NCBI RefSeq assembly: GCF_002951615.1
Contig: NZ_CP019062.1
Coordinates: 744,001-808,000 of the forward strand
Origin: Rahnella sikkimica
Lineage (GTDB): Bacteria > Pseudomonadota > Gammaproteobacteria > Enterobacterales > Enterobacteriaceae
Direction of reading: 5' to 3'
Length of the DNA stretch: 64,000 nucleotides
The translations under genes and the position numbers were made by a program. Position 1 is the stretch's first letter. Each line of letters starts with the position of its first letter. The notes below the pieces were generated by a model. The model did no database searches. It was not told the origin of the DNA and saw only the letters and a list, made by a program, of their open reading frames with translations. Shown here in pieces: positions 1 to 8,111 of the stretch.

Positions 1-1
1 T

Positions 2-565
2 TTGCTGTATCTCAATGAAAACTCCGGGACTGCGTTGGGGGAGTTAGTGCTTAACGGCCGTATGGATATGGCAGTGTTGTACGGCACGAATAACGACGTC
101 GGGCTGAGCAGTCAGCCGCTGATGAAAGAAGATTTGTATCTGGTCGGGACACATGCCGTGCCCCATCCGGGGAAATATGTTGAGCTGTGTGATGTCGCAA
201 AACTCAATTTGTTCATGCCGCGTTCTTATAACGTTATGCGCCGTCTGGTTGACGATGCGATGGCGGTTCGCCGCCTGACGGCCAGTATTATCGGTGAAAT
301 CGAGTCTTCCGCCACGCTGACGGCTGCCGTTGCCAGCGGTCTGGGTGCCACCATTTTGCCGGAATCCGCCGCCCGCGCCATGACTGGCCCGGCCAAAGCG
401 TGGATGTCGTGCATCAGCAGCCCGGCGATTCAGGTACCGCTTTCCCTGTGCGTTTCAGAAACGCTGGCCCTGTCGCAGGAAGCGGCGGCGGTGAAGAAAA
501 TCCTGCTGTCGCTGGTCTTTGAACAGGCCACGGCGGAACGAGAACCGTTGCTGGCGGCGAGCTGA
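2..565 (+). CDS. nac: Nac-like LysR-family nitrogen assimilation regulator (5'-truncated by window)
   Basis: This is the C-terminal part of a LysR-type regulator; the reading frame is open to the window edge, so the HTH domain and true start lie outside. The visible 187 residues form the effector-binding domain. The stretch LYLNENSGTALGELVLNGRM, then MAVLYG and LKEDL/MKEDLYLVG-type motifs, resembles Nac of Klebsiella and E. coli, the sigma-70 adaptor of the Ntr response that activates use of poor nitrogen sources. The assignment rests on remembered family sequence, not a search. It ends in TGA just before a strong hairpin. Other genes of the Ntr regulon (ast, ddp) lie further along the window. 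Confidence 0.75.
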   Translation: MLYLNENSGTALGELVLNGRMDMAVLYGTNNDVGLSSQPLMKEDLYLVGTHAVPHPGKYVELCDVAKLNLFMPRSYNVMRRLVDDAMAVRRLTASIIGEIESSATLTAAVASGLGATILPESAARAMTGPAKAWMSCISSPAIQVPLSLCVSETLALSQEAAAVKKILLSLVFEQATAEREPLLAAS

Positions 566-573
566 AGACGAAA

Positions 574-600
574 AAATGGGCGATCACCGATCGCCCATTT
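574..600. terminator. Bidirectional rho-independent terminator between nac and the GH19 chitinase gene
   Basis: A perfect 12-bp inverted repeat (AAATGGGCGATC, 3-base loop, its complement) follows the nac stop. There is a T-rich run on the plus side and six Ts on the minus side, so it can end both convergent genes. Confidence 0.85.
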
Positions 601-638
601 GATTTTCCCTGGTCTGGATTTGACGTTAATACCAATAA

Positions 639-2432
639 TTACTTACAGGCTTTAATTTCCTTCCATTGTGACCATTCGCCAGTGAACTCGGGATCACCGG
701 GTTCATTGTTTTGGGTCCAATAGTTAGCCAGATACTCCTTGCCTTTCCATACAACGCTTTCACCACCGTAATAAATTTTCTGTGCATCCCAGTTGTTCGC
801 GCACGTTTTTCCCGTGCCGCTGTCAGGCAATGGCTGAACCTGCGGCGTCACGGTCAGCGTATAAGACGTCACATCACTTTTCTTACCGTCGGAGACGGTC
901 AGTGTGAAGGTGTACTGTTTTTTCACGGTCACGGTGGGTGCAACAAAACTGATGCTGTCCCGTTCGGTGCCTGCCAGCGTGGTGCCGTTTGGCAGCAGCC
1001 AGGTGTAAGACAGTTTGTCACCGTTAGCATCGCTGGAAGCCGTGGCGTTAAGTGTCACGTTAGCCTGACTTTCCACATCACCAATCGGGCCGGTCAGTCT
1101 GGCGACCGGTGCAGCGTTGGTATCCGTAACCGGAGTGGTATCGGTGGTCGGTGTCGTATCCGGCGTTGGATCGGGCACCGGTACTGGCTCCACTTTGCCT
1201 GCATCATCGACAATAGAGACATTGAAGAAGTGCTGGACGCAGCGTTTATAATCACCTTCTTTAAAGGCTGAGAACGGCGTCTGGTAACCCACCAACTGGC
1301 AGGAATACGTTGAACCCGTTGGCGTGTTTGGATCCCATCCCCAATCCTGTTCCCAGTATTGTGGCAGTGCGCCCGAACCGCCTTCGTCGAACTGTTTCAT
1401 GTTCTTACAACCCAGCACTTCGTTGGACGCGACCGGGACTTTCAGATATTCCGCTTCACTTTTGTAGTAGGAAATACGGTTTTCGCCCTGGGCAATTTCG
1501 GTGGGCCCGCCGCATTCCACACCGCCATTAATAATCTGGATAGTCACGCCGAATCCCGGAACGAGGCCGTTGGCTTTATCATGGTCGTTTGGCTGCCAGG
1601 TGCCATCGATCACGTGCAACATGCTCGGTTTCGGGGCCTGCGGGGTCACATAAAAGAATACGGCGCTGGCCAGATTCAGCCAGGTATCGGCCACCAGTTC
1701 CGGTTTATCGAGCAGGGTTCTGACGGTGCCAAACATGGCGTCAGAGAAGGGACCGTAATTGTAGTTATAGGAAAGCTGCTTTGCGCCACGGCCAAAGTAG
1801 CTGACAAAATCACCCTGCGCATCTTTCCCGCAAGGCCAGGTTTGCCCCTGCCAGACATCCGGATTACATTCGCCGTTATAACCGCCTTTCTGGCCTTCCG
1901 CCCAGCCCATTTCACGCAGCCACACCAGCCCCTGTCGCCATTCAGCCTCAGGTCTCCAGCTTTCATGCCCACCGGTTTCCTGAGCAAAATGAGCAAACAT
2001 TGTGGCCAGACCTTTGCGGCAAATGGCGTCTGAATCACGCCCGTCGGTATACGTGCCGCAGACTGCGGGGAATTTACCTATCGCCTTGAGGAAGTTTTCA
2101 TAGCTGTATTCGGGTGCGCGAAGCGGGAAGATGTAATCCCACTGCGCTTTGCTGAGGATTTTCTCTACCCGTTTCACGTTTTCGGGGTTCGCCGCCCGCG
2201 CGGGCGCAATTTTCTCAACGGAGTCGTTATCGAGTGTGCGGATCGAGGCTTTAACTTCCTGCATCAGCGGGTTTTGCGTCAGGGAGTTTTCTTTTTTGAC
2301 CAGATCGCTTTCTTTCATTACATAGGGTTCTGAAGGTGCCGGGGTTTCCGCTGCCTGAGCCAGCGATGAGACGGCCAGAAGGCACGAAAGGGTCATCATA
2401 TTCAAATAAAAGGGTGGTTTTAATCTTTGCAT
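639..2432 (-). CDS. GH19 chitinase with PKD domain and C-terminal chitin-binding domain
   Basis: A secreted endochitinase (597 aa) cleaving beta-1,4-GlcNAc polymers. Residues 1-27 look like a Sec signal peptide ending LAQA. The GH19 catalytic domain spans about 90-410: the general acid Glu152 lies in HFAQETGGH and the GH19 signature is YFGRGAKQLSYNYNY at 212-226. A Pro/Asp/Thr-rich linker (415-437) leads to a PKD-like domain (440-530) and a CBM5/12 chitin-binding module (547-590, with YWTQNNEPG and EWSQW). Its PKD and CBM closely resemble those of the GH18 chitinase at 5.3 kb, pointing to a common substrate. An AAGG ribosome site lies upstream of the ATG. The nearby LysR gene may control it (inference). 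Confidence 0.9.
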   Translation of the reverse strand: MQRLKPPFYLNMMTLSCLLAVSSLAQAAETPAPSEPYVMKESDLVKKENSLTQNPLMQEVKASIRTLDNDSVEKIAPARAANPENVKRVEKILSKAQWDYIFPLRAPEYSYENFLKAIGKFPAVCGTYTDGRDSDAICRKGLATMFAHFAQETGGHESWRPEAEWRQGLVWLREMGWAEGQKGGYNGECNPDVWQGQTWPCGKDAQGDFVSYFGRGAKQLSYNYNYGPFSDAMFGTVRTLLDKPELVADTWLNLASAVFFYVTPQAPKPSMLHVIDGTWQPNDHDKANGLVPGFGVTIQIINGGVECGGPTEIAQGENRISYYKSEAEYLKVPVASNEVLGCKNMKQFDEGGSGALPQYWEQDWGWDPNTPTGSTYSCQLVGYQTPFSAFKEGDYKRCVQHFFNVSIVDDAGKVEPVPVPDPTPDTTPTTDTTPVTDTNAAPVARLTGPIGDVESQANVTLNATASSDANGDKLSYTWLLPNGTTLAGTERDSISFVAPTVTVKKQYTFTLTVSDGKKSDVTSYTLTVTPQVQPLPDSGTGKTCANNWDAQKIYYGGESVVWKGKEYLANYWTQNNEPGDPEFTGEWSQWKEIKACK

Positions 2433-2622
2433 AGTGAATACCTTTAATACGTTAAATTAAATACAGAAATACAATTCTCTGGGAATGGGTATTTTATATG
2501 TCAGTCGTAAACCAACTTTTTAAGGCTAGTGTTCACCTGATTAATTAACTATTAAAATAAGAACATTTAACATCAAAGAAGCATGCATGATATTTTTTCG
2601 CGTGGTTAATTTGTAATAAATT

Positions 2623-3558
2623 TTATTGGCAATGCTCTGTGGTTTTTAGTGATGCAATAATACTGTTGACGTCCTGTATTTTAGTCGTCCGGGTGACAAA
2701 ATTTGCGTAGGTTTTCAATGCTTCATGTTGTATTTCATCGGGGAGTGCAAAGGTGATTAACTGGCTGCGGCGGTTATCAATAAAGTACTCAGCCACTTTG
2801 GCAGGAAATATTGCAATCATCTCACTTCGCTCAATGGCAGCGATGATCCCATTGAGTGAGGATGAGTAATAAACTACTTTTCGTGTGTTGAATTCATCAT
2901 TGTTATTATTGATCGAAATGAGCTTTTTTGCCTGGCCTTCGTTATGACAATATACCGCATGAGGTAATGAATAATAATGTGAGAGTGTAAATTTTTTTTG
3001 TGTGGACAATAAACTTGTGGCGCTGCATAACACAACAAAATCATCGAGAGAATCAATTTCAACGGACGTAATGTTGTTGTGCTGTAGCGGGAAGTTACTC
3101 AAAACAATATCATTGCTGGATTGCAGCAGATTTCTTACACATTCATCATGGTTAATCAGGGTGGCATTCGTAAAGGAAAACAGTGTTTCCTGTAAATCAT
3201 CGTGTTGATGCAGACGCTGGAAGTAATAACTTTCAATCAGGTCTGAACACATGACTTTGAGGGATGAAAAACTTTTCGACTGGTTTTTTGCTTTATGGAC
3301 GACATCATCAATAATACACATGGCATGTGAAGATGATTCATGTATATCCAGTGCTGTTTGTGTGGGTTTCATTCCCTGGGCTGTTCTGATGAAAAGTTCT
3401 ACGGCTAAGTACCGTTGTAACTTATTAATCGAAAGACTGACGGCTGACACAGAAAGCTCAAGTTTTTCAGCTGCGCAAGACAGACTCCCTGAGATGATGA
3501 CTTCATTCATAGTTTTGATTAGATTATAATCAAAATTATTTATTTTATCGTAATTCAT
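2623..3558 (-). CDS. LysR-type transcriptional regulator, probably of the chitinase locus
   Basis: A 311-aa LysR-family protein. The N-terminal winged HTH covers about 5-65 (SLSCAAEKLELSVSAVSLSI), followed by a diverged effector-binding domain. The start at 3558 is chosen over one 14 codons upstream because a GGAGA ribosome site precedes it. It lies between the GH19 chitinase and the muramidase gene, with chitin-utilisation genes on both sides. In Serratia marcescens the LysR regulator ChiR controls chitinases from a similar neighbourhood, so an analogous role is inferred. The gene is clearly AT-richer than the flanking chitinase genes, with many ATA/AAT codons, which may reflect its origin or the usual AT-richness of regulators. 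Confidence 0.75.
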   Translation of the reverse strand: MNYDKINNFDYNLIKTMNEVIISGSLSCAAEKLELSVSAVSLSINKLQRYLAVELFIRTAQGMKPTQTALDIHESSSHAMCIIDDVVHKAKNQSKSFSSLKVMCSDLIESYYFQRLHQHDDLQETLFSFTNATLINHDECVRNLLQSSNDIVLSNFPLQHNNITSVEIDSLDDFVVLCSATSLLSTQKKFTLSHYYSLPHAVYCHNEGQAKKLISINNNNDEFNTRKVVYYSSSLNGIIAAIERSEMIAIFPAKVAEYFIDNRRSQLITFALPDEIQHEALKTYANFVTRTTKIQDVNSIIASLKTTEHCQ

Positions 3559-3753
3559 TACTTTTCTCCGTAACATAAATTTGGAAGAGGAATAATCCAC
3601 GTTGTGACGCTACAAATAAAGTAAAGTATCTAATATGCTCTGTAAATTATATATTCAGGTGTCCTGAGTAATGTATTGCCAGGACGACTGGCGATGTTTA
3701 ATTTCACAAGTGAAATTCCAAATAATGATTATTGATATAAGGATTATTTATGT

Positions 3754-4305
3754 TTAAAAGGTACTTAGACGGACACGGCCTTTTATCCAGCCATAAATGA
3801 AAGATTCATTGCCGGCCTTACCCTCCGCTAATTCAAGATACCGATGGCCCTGACTGCAATTGAGCGAGGTGACGAGCACGGCATTTCCTTCATCGCCGCG
3901 TAGTTTCAGAAAGGCGGACAATGCCGTCAGCGTGCCCGGCCCTATTTTTCCATCAACACTGATATCGGGATAATAACGACCTTGTTGATTGTAGACATTT
4001 AACCAACGTTGTAACCACTTTATCCCTACGGAAGGCCCCATGTTGGTTCCGGTATCACACAGTTCCAGGGCCAGTGCCGGAGATAATACATTGATCTTGT
4101 CAAAGCCAGGCTGATACCAATAATTTTTCTCCAGAATAATATAAGCCTGATTTCGGGTGAAATCTTTCATATCACCGGTGTAACCATAATCCCGTGCAGT
4201 TTTCTCAGTAATTCCCCAATGAGTTGGGCCGCCAGGATCGTCGGGATGATTTACATAAGCCCCTTCATTTGCCAAAACTTCATCAATCACGGGATTATAG
4301 GCCAT
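3754..4305 (-). CDS. GH108 muramidase, TtsA/zliS-like secretion activator (endolysin of a type 10 secretion system)
   Basis: A 183-aa phage-type muramidase with no signal peptide. Residues 9-33 carry the GH108 signature (EVLANEGAYVNH, DDPGG, HWGIT) with the probable catalytic Glu14. The C-terminal half (about 105-170, DGKIGPGTLTAL) matches a PG_binding_3 domain. Relatives include TtsA, which releases typhoid toxin in Salmonella Typhi. Holin plus endolysin pairs also release chitinases in Serratia marcescens, although there the enzyme (ChiX) is an L-Ala-D-Glu endopeptidase. A GGAGG ribosome site precedes the ATG. It sits 19 bp downstream of the membrane-anchored regulator, so the two form an operon. 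A holin gene lies at 7.5 kb. Role in chitinase release is inferred from this neighbourhood. Confidence 0.8.
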   Translation of the reverse strand: MAYNPVIDEVLANEGAYVNHPDDPGGPTHWGITEKTARDYGYTGDMKDFTRNQAYIILEKNYWYQPGFDKINVLSPALALELCDTGTNMGPSVGIKWLQRWLNVYNQQGRYYPDISVDGKIGPGTLTALSAFLKLRGDEGNAVLVTSLNCSQGHRYLELAEGKAGNESFIYGWIKGRVRLSTF

Positions 4306-4324
4306 TATCTGTTCCTCCGAAGGT

Positions 4325-4765
4325 TTAAATTGTCAAAGCAAGATACACACCAATACCCGTTAATAACAGAAATAAAAGCAAGCTCAAAAAAAGCGGTTTA
4401 TAAGATAGTTTGGTTTTGGGAATTTTTTCATGAATAACATCGATTGTTATGGATGAGTTAACCCGTATTCCCGATTTCGGCACTGTAATGAATAATTCAT
4501 CCAATCCCAGAGTTTTTAGATCACGACGAATTAAATATAACGTTTGGGTGAGACTGGCATCACTGGTGAAAGTGCTTCGTGCGCCCCATAATGCATAAGA
4601 TATAGCCGATTTCTCTATCACGTCATCGTTAGCATGTTCGATAATGAAGCTGAGGCAGCGCGCTCTCATTGTTGTAAGTCTGATGTTAGTCCCATTGTTG
4701 AGCGTTTTAAGTTCTTTCTTTCCTTCATTAAAAACGTACTGACCATTTATAAGATAAATACTCAT
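4325..4765 (-). CDS. Membrane-anchored winged-helix (ToxR/CadC-type) regulator without periplasmic domain
   Basis: A 146-aa protein. Residues about 15-105 form an OmpR/CadC-type winged helix (RARCLSFIIEHANDDVIEKS, LWGARS, SLTQTLYLIRRDL, ITVPKSGIRV). Residues 122-144 are one hydrophobic segment (LFLSLLLFLLLTGIGVYLAL), after which the protein ends. It therefore resembles CadC/ToxR in topology but has essentially no periplasmic sensor. It is the first gene of a two-gene operon with the muramidase, and faces the GH18 chitinase gene across a 510-bp region. A role in controlling the lysis-type secretion genes is inferred. Alternative: sensing within the membrane or through an unseen partner. Confidence 0.75.
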   Translation of the reverse strand: MSIYLINGQYVFNEGKKELKTLNNGTNIRLTTMRARCLSFIIEHANDDVIEKSAISYALWGARSTFTSDASLTQTLYLIRRDLKTLGLDELFITVPKSGIRVNSSITIDVIHEKIPKTKLSYKPLFLSLLLFLLLTGIGVYLALTI

Positions 4766-5275
4766 CTTTCAATTCTCTCCGGGCCGGTAATAGAACTTAT
4801 CAGAAATCCAATTTTTCGATAGGATTTATCGTATCTGGTTTTCCGAAATTCACCATCGCCAATAAGAATATTATGAGGAATTTTAGATAAGTTGTGATCT
4901 GTTATATAAAATGATGACCTTTTTGAATAAAACTTAAAAACACTTTGAGTATTATTTAAAATGTAAAATACAAAGAGACAATGATTAAGATTAAGTTTTC
5001 TGTTTTTATCCTTCTCATTTGTGTCACAAAAATCATTGTGTTGCTTCGCTCAGTCTGTCGCGCTATTTGCCGGTATTTGAGCAGTAAACAGTAAGCCAGC
5101 CCGTATCCTCCTTGATGACCTGCAATCAACAAGACAAATGATGCTCATTTTAAATCTATCGCCGTCGTCATAAATATTATTGCTCAATGATGATTTGAGA
5201 GCAGGCACTTCCTCTCTAATTATAGACCCGACAGCACGACGCTGTTCGACCCTTAACTTTATTCAGGAAAATATT
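4766..5275. promoter_or_regulatory. Divergent AT-rich regulatory region between the membrane regulator and GH18 chitinase genes
   Basis: About 510 bp without a convincing gene. It must hold promoters for the minus-strand regulator/muramidase operon and the plus-strand chitinase. A perfect small palindrome, TTTGTGTCACAAA, lies at 5018-5030 and could be an operator. No clear -35/-10 pair could be assigned by eye. Confidence 0.5.
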
Positions 5276-7357
5276 ATGACTACCAGTAAATTGATCAAGA
5301 CCGACGCACTGACCGACAAATCTTATAAAGCAGATGGCTTTGACGCGTCTAAAGACACGGAGAAGTACAGTTACACTTCCGCACGCGTCGCCAAACCGGT
5401 GTACAACAAATATGACACCACGAATAAACCTAAGGTTTTCGGTTACTACACCGACTGGTCTCAGTACGACAGTCGCCAGTCTGATGGCGATGATACCCCT
5501 TCAAACCGTGGTCGCGGTTACGATTTAGCCAACGTCAGTCCGACGGCCTATGACAAAATTATTCTCGGTTTCCTGGGCATTGTCGGTGATACCACGGGTG
5601 AAAAAGCCGATGTGATTGCCCGCGCTGCCGGTAATTTGAATAAATCGATTAACGAACCGACCTTCCTTGACCCGTGGGGCGATTTCCAGACCAGTGCTAA
5701 CGTGGGTCTGAACGATTCCGGCTGGGTAGAAATGGACGTGAACAGCGCCACACAGGCGACGGTTAAAGGCATTGTGGGCGGTTTGCGTGACCTTCAGGCC
5801 AAAGCGAAAACCTTAGGCCATACGCTGGCACTGTCTTTGAGTATCGGCGGTTGGACCATGAGCAGCGGCTTCCACAATATGTCGAAAACGTCGGCAGGCC
5901 GCAGCACCTTTGCAAAAGGTGTCGCGAAATTATTCACCCGCTTCCCGATGTTCTCCGAAGTAGATATCGACTGGGAATATCCGGGCAATGCCGGTAATAA
6001 CAACGCCTATGGCGACGAAGATGGCGCGAACTATGCGCTGTTGCTGGCTGAAATCACCAAAGAACTGAAAGCGATTAAACGTACTGATGTCAAAATCAGT
6101 ATCGCCAGTTCGGCCGTGGTGGCGATCCTCGAAAAATCAGATGTGAAAACCCTGCTCAACAGCGGTCTGTACAGCATTAATGTCATGACCTATGACTTCT
6201 ACGGCACGCCGTGGGCGGAACAACTCGACCACCACACTAACCTCCATGCGCTGGTCGAAGGTGGCTGGGGCGTGGACACTATCGTCTATTATCTGTTGGC
6301 AAAAGGCTTCCCGGCTGACCGTATCAACGTGGGCTACGCCGGTTATTCACGCAATGGCCAGAATGCGGTACTGGAAAGTTTCTCCCCACTCAAAGGCACA
6401 TACACCCCAACGGCTAATGCCGAAACTACAGGGACATTCGAAAGCGGTTGCAGCGAATGGTATGACCTGATCAATAATTACCTGGATCTGGAAAACCAAA
6501 AAGGCCGTAACGGTTTTAGCGTCTACACCGATCAGGTCGCCGATGCTGATTACCTCTACAACAAAGAGTCCAAGCTGTTTATGTCCCTCGACACGCCGCG
6601 CAGCGTGCGTGCCAAAGGGCAATATGTGGCGAAAAAGGGGTTAGGCGCACTCTTTACCTGGACGATTGATCAGGACAACGGCGTGCTGGTCAACGCCGCG
6701 CGTGAAGGTTTGGGTTGCTCGGTGACGAATCAGGTTATCGATATGGCACCGTTCTACTTCGACGGGATTAACATTGCGGGTGAAGTACCGGATGAAGATA
6801 AGCCCGCGACCAATACCACACCGGTTGCCGATATCCAGTTGCAGGTCATTAGCGGTTCAAAAGTCCGTCTGAGCGGTGCCGGTTCCAGCGATGCCGACAA
6901 AGATGCACTGACCTACAAATGGGGCGTGCCGGCCGGGATTTCACCGAGCAGCACGACCACGTCAACGATTACTTTCACAGCGCCTACCGTCGTCAGCCGT
7001 GCAGAATTCCAGTTCTCACTGACGGTGACGGATACACACGCGGCGTCATCCGTTGCAAAACAGTACACACTGGTCGTATTTGGTGAGGAAGTTGCAGAGC
7101 CGGTAGTTGATCCCGTTGTTGATCCGATTGTGGATCCGGTTATCGACCCGGTTGTTGATCCTGTCGTAGATCCTGTCGTGGACCCGGTCGTTGATCCTGT
7201 CGGCAAATATTCCGAATGGGAGACCAGCAAGGTCTACAACACCGGCGATAAAATCAGCCATAAAGGGAAAGACTACGTGGCGAACTACTGGACTCAGGGC
7301 AATGAACCCGGCAATCCGGAGTTCACCGGCGAATGGGCACAGTGGAAATTACTCTAA
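5276..7357 (+). CDS. GH18 chitinase with PKD domain, Asp-Pro repeat linker and chitin-binding domain; no signal peptide
   Basis: A 693-aa chitinase. The start at 5276 has AGGAAA 5 bp upstream; an open frame 32 codons longer lacks such a site. Residues 50-500 form the GH18 barrel: SLSIGG at 187-192 is the SxGG motif and VDIDWEYPG at 229-237 holds Asp232 and the catalytic Glu234, with NVMTYDFYG further on. The usual DG before the motif is SE here. A PKD domain (about 515-600), a run of Asp-Pro-Val-Val repeats and a CBM5/12 module (645-693, YWTQGNEPG, EWAQW) follow. The N-terminus is polar with no signal peptide, so export by a non-Sec route is likely; the nearby holin and muramidase offer one. 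The barrel resembles GH18 chitinases associated with Yersinia insect toxin complexes (from memory). Confidence 0.9.
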   Translation: MTTSKLIKTDALTDKSYKADGFDASKDTEKYSYTSARVAKPVYNKYDTTNKPKVFGYYTDWSQYDSRQSDGDDTPSNRGRGYDLANVSPTAYDKIILGFLGIVGDTTGEKADVIARAAGNLNKSINEPTFLDPWGDFQTSANVGLNDSGWVEMDVNSATQATVKGIVGGLRDLQAKAKTLGHTLALSLSIGGWTMSSGFHNMSKTSAGRSTFAKGVAKLFTRFPMFSEVDIDWEYPGNAGNNNAYGDEDGANYALLLAEITKELKAIKRTDVKISIASSAVVAILEKSDVKTLLNSGLYSINVMTYDFYGTPWAEQLDHHTNLHALVEGGWGVDTIVYYLLAKGFPADRINVGYAGYSRNGQNAVLESFSPLKGTYTPTANAETTGTFESGCSEWYDLINNYLDLENQKGRNGFSVYTDQVADADYLYNKESKLFMSLDTPRSVRAKGQYVAKKGLGALFTWTIDQDNGVLVNAAREGLGCSVTNQVIDMAPFYFDGINIAGEVPDEDKPATNTTPVADIQLQVISGSKVRLSGAGSSDADKDALTYKWGVPAGISPSSTTTSTITFTAPTVVSRAEFQFSLTVTDTHAASSVAKQYTLVVFGEEVAEPVVDPVVDPIVDPVIDPVVDPVVDPVVDPVVDPVGKYSEWETSKVYNTGDKISHKGKDYVANYWTQGNEPGNPEFTGEWAQWKLL
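7105..7200 (+). repeat. Coding 12-bp tandem repeat (Asp-Pro-Val-Val units) in the GH18 chitinase linker
   Basis: About eight copies of a 12-base unit encode DPVV/DPIV/DPVI, forming a rigid acidic linker between the PKD and chitin-binding domains. The third codon positions vary between units, so selection on protein sequence is likely. Confidence 0.9.
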
Positions 7358-7409
7358 GCGTTCAATGCACTATGTCTGAGGTTCCGGCCTCATCATAGTG
7401 GAATAGCAA

Positions 7410-7441
7410 AGCGGGGCACTTCAGGTGTCCCGCTTTTTTTT
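7410..7441 (+). terminator. Rho-independent terminator after the GH18 chitinase gene
   Basis: A 9-bp stem (AGCGGGGCA with TGTCCCGCT, one G-T pair) is followed by nine Ts, 50 bp after the chitinase stop. Confidence 0.9.
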
Positions 7442-7471
7442 CTCCTGGAAACGGGGGGCTGAACAGAAGGC

Positions 7472-7506
7472 AAAAAAATCCCCCGGAGAGGAGACTCTGC
7501 CGGGGG
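7472..7506 (-). terminator. Rho-independent terminator after the holin gene
   Basis: Read on the minus strand, a GC-rich stem (CCCCCGG...CCGGGGG with an extended AGAG/CTCT region) ends in a run of seven Ts immediately after the holin stop codon. Confidence 0.85.
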
Positions 7507-7512
7507 AAGGTG

Positions 7513-7857
7513 TTACTCAGATATTTTGGGGGAAGGAGAGAAAGAATCGATCAACGAGGCAATTTTCTTGCCGAGCAAGGTGATGATCGGCCCGGCGAAT
7601 ACACCGCCAAGACCCGCCATGATAAGTAACTTGTCATCGTTAGCGTCGCGTGAAAGTACGAAAATGCTTAACAACATCCCGGTGAAACAGGAGACGACCA
7701 CCTGTAAGAGGCAGGCCAAAATTTCTTCCATAATGGGTTTTTTCTGTCTCAGCATGATATAGCGGACGATCCCACCCCATGCCGACATGCCGATAACCGC
7801 CCGTATGATATCGTGATCCATTAGCACGACATCTCGGGCACTTGCTGCACTGATCAT
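7513..7857 (-). CDS. Phage-type holin (LydA-like), candidate pore of a type 10 secretion system
   Basis: A 114-aa membrane protein with three predicted transmembrane segments (about 17-36, 46-70 and 77-98) and a short charged C-tail. This is the layout of LydA-type phage holins, which form inner-membrane lesions that let endolysins reach the wall. The start at 7857 has a GAGGA ribosome site; a 27-codon upstream extension lacks one. There are no phage structural genes nearby; the neighbours are chitinases and a phage-type muramidase. In Serratia marcescens the holin ChiW with the endopeptidase ChiX exports chitinases, so an equivalent role here is inferred. No spanin-like gene was seen next to it. 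Confidence 0.75.
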   Translation of the reverse strand: MISAASARDVVLMDHDIIRAVIGMSAWGGIVRYIMLRQKKPIMEEILACLLQVVVSCFTGMLLSIFVLSRDANDDKLLIMAGLGGVFAGPIITLLGKKIASLIDSFSPSPKISE

Positions 7858-8056
7858 AATGTTTTCCTCAGAAGTAGATAAAGCGTGCAAGGTTAAATTA
7901 TCACCAGCGACTGCCGGGCAAAAATCACATGGCAACACATTTTGACGTGAACTTTTTTAGTCAGGTGGCAGGTAAAAATGTGAGAAAACTGAGGTGGACT
8001 AGCAGGGAGGAATTGCGCTTAGGTTTTGACAGTCAAGGTTCATCCGGCGGACAAAC

Positions 8057-8086
8057 GAAAAAAAACCGGCCTGTAAAAGGCCGGTG
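8057..8086 (-). terminator. Rho-independent terminator after spy
   Basis: The 7-bp stem ACCGGCC/GGCCGGT, read on the minus strand, is followed by eight Ts, about 25 bp beyond the spy stop. Confidence 0.9.
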
Positions 8087-8111
8087 GAGTCAGAACTGAC
8101 TGCGATAAAGA

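Noticed and set aside
3754..7857. Prophage remnant explaining the muramidase and holin
   Set aside because: No other phage genes, integrase or attachment sites are visible, and both genes have intact frames, ribosome sites and terminators among chitinase genes. Not fully excluded.
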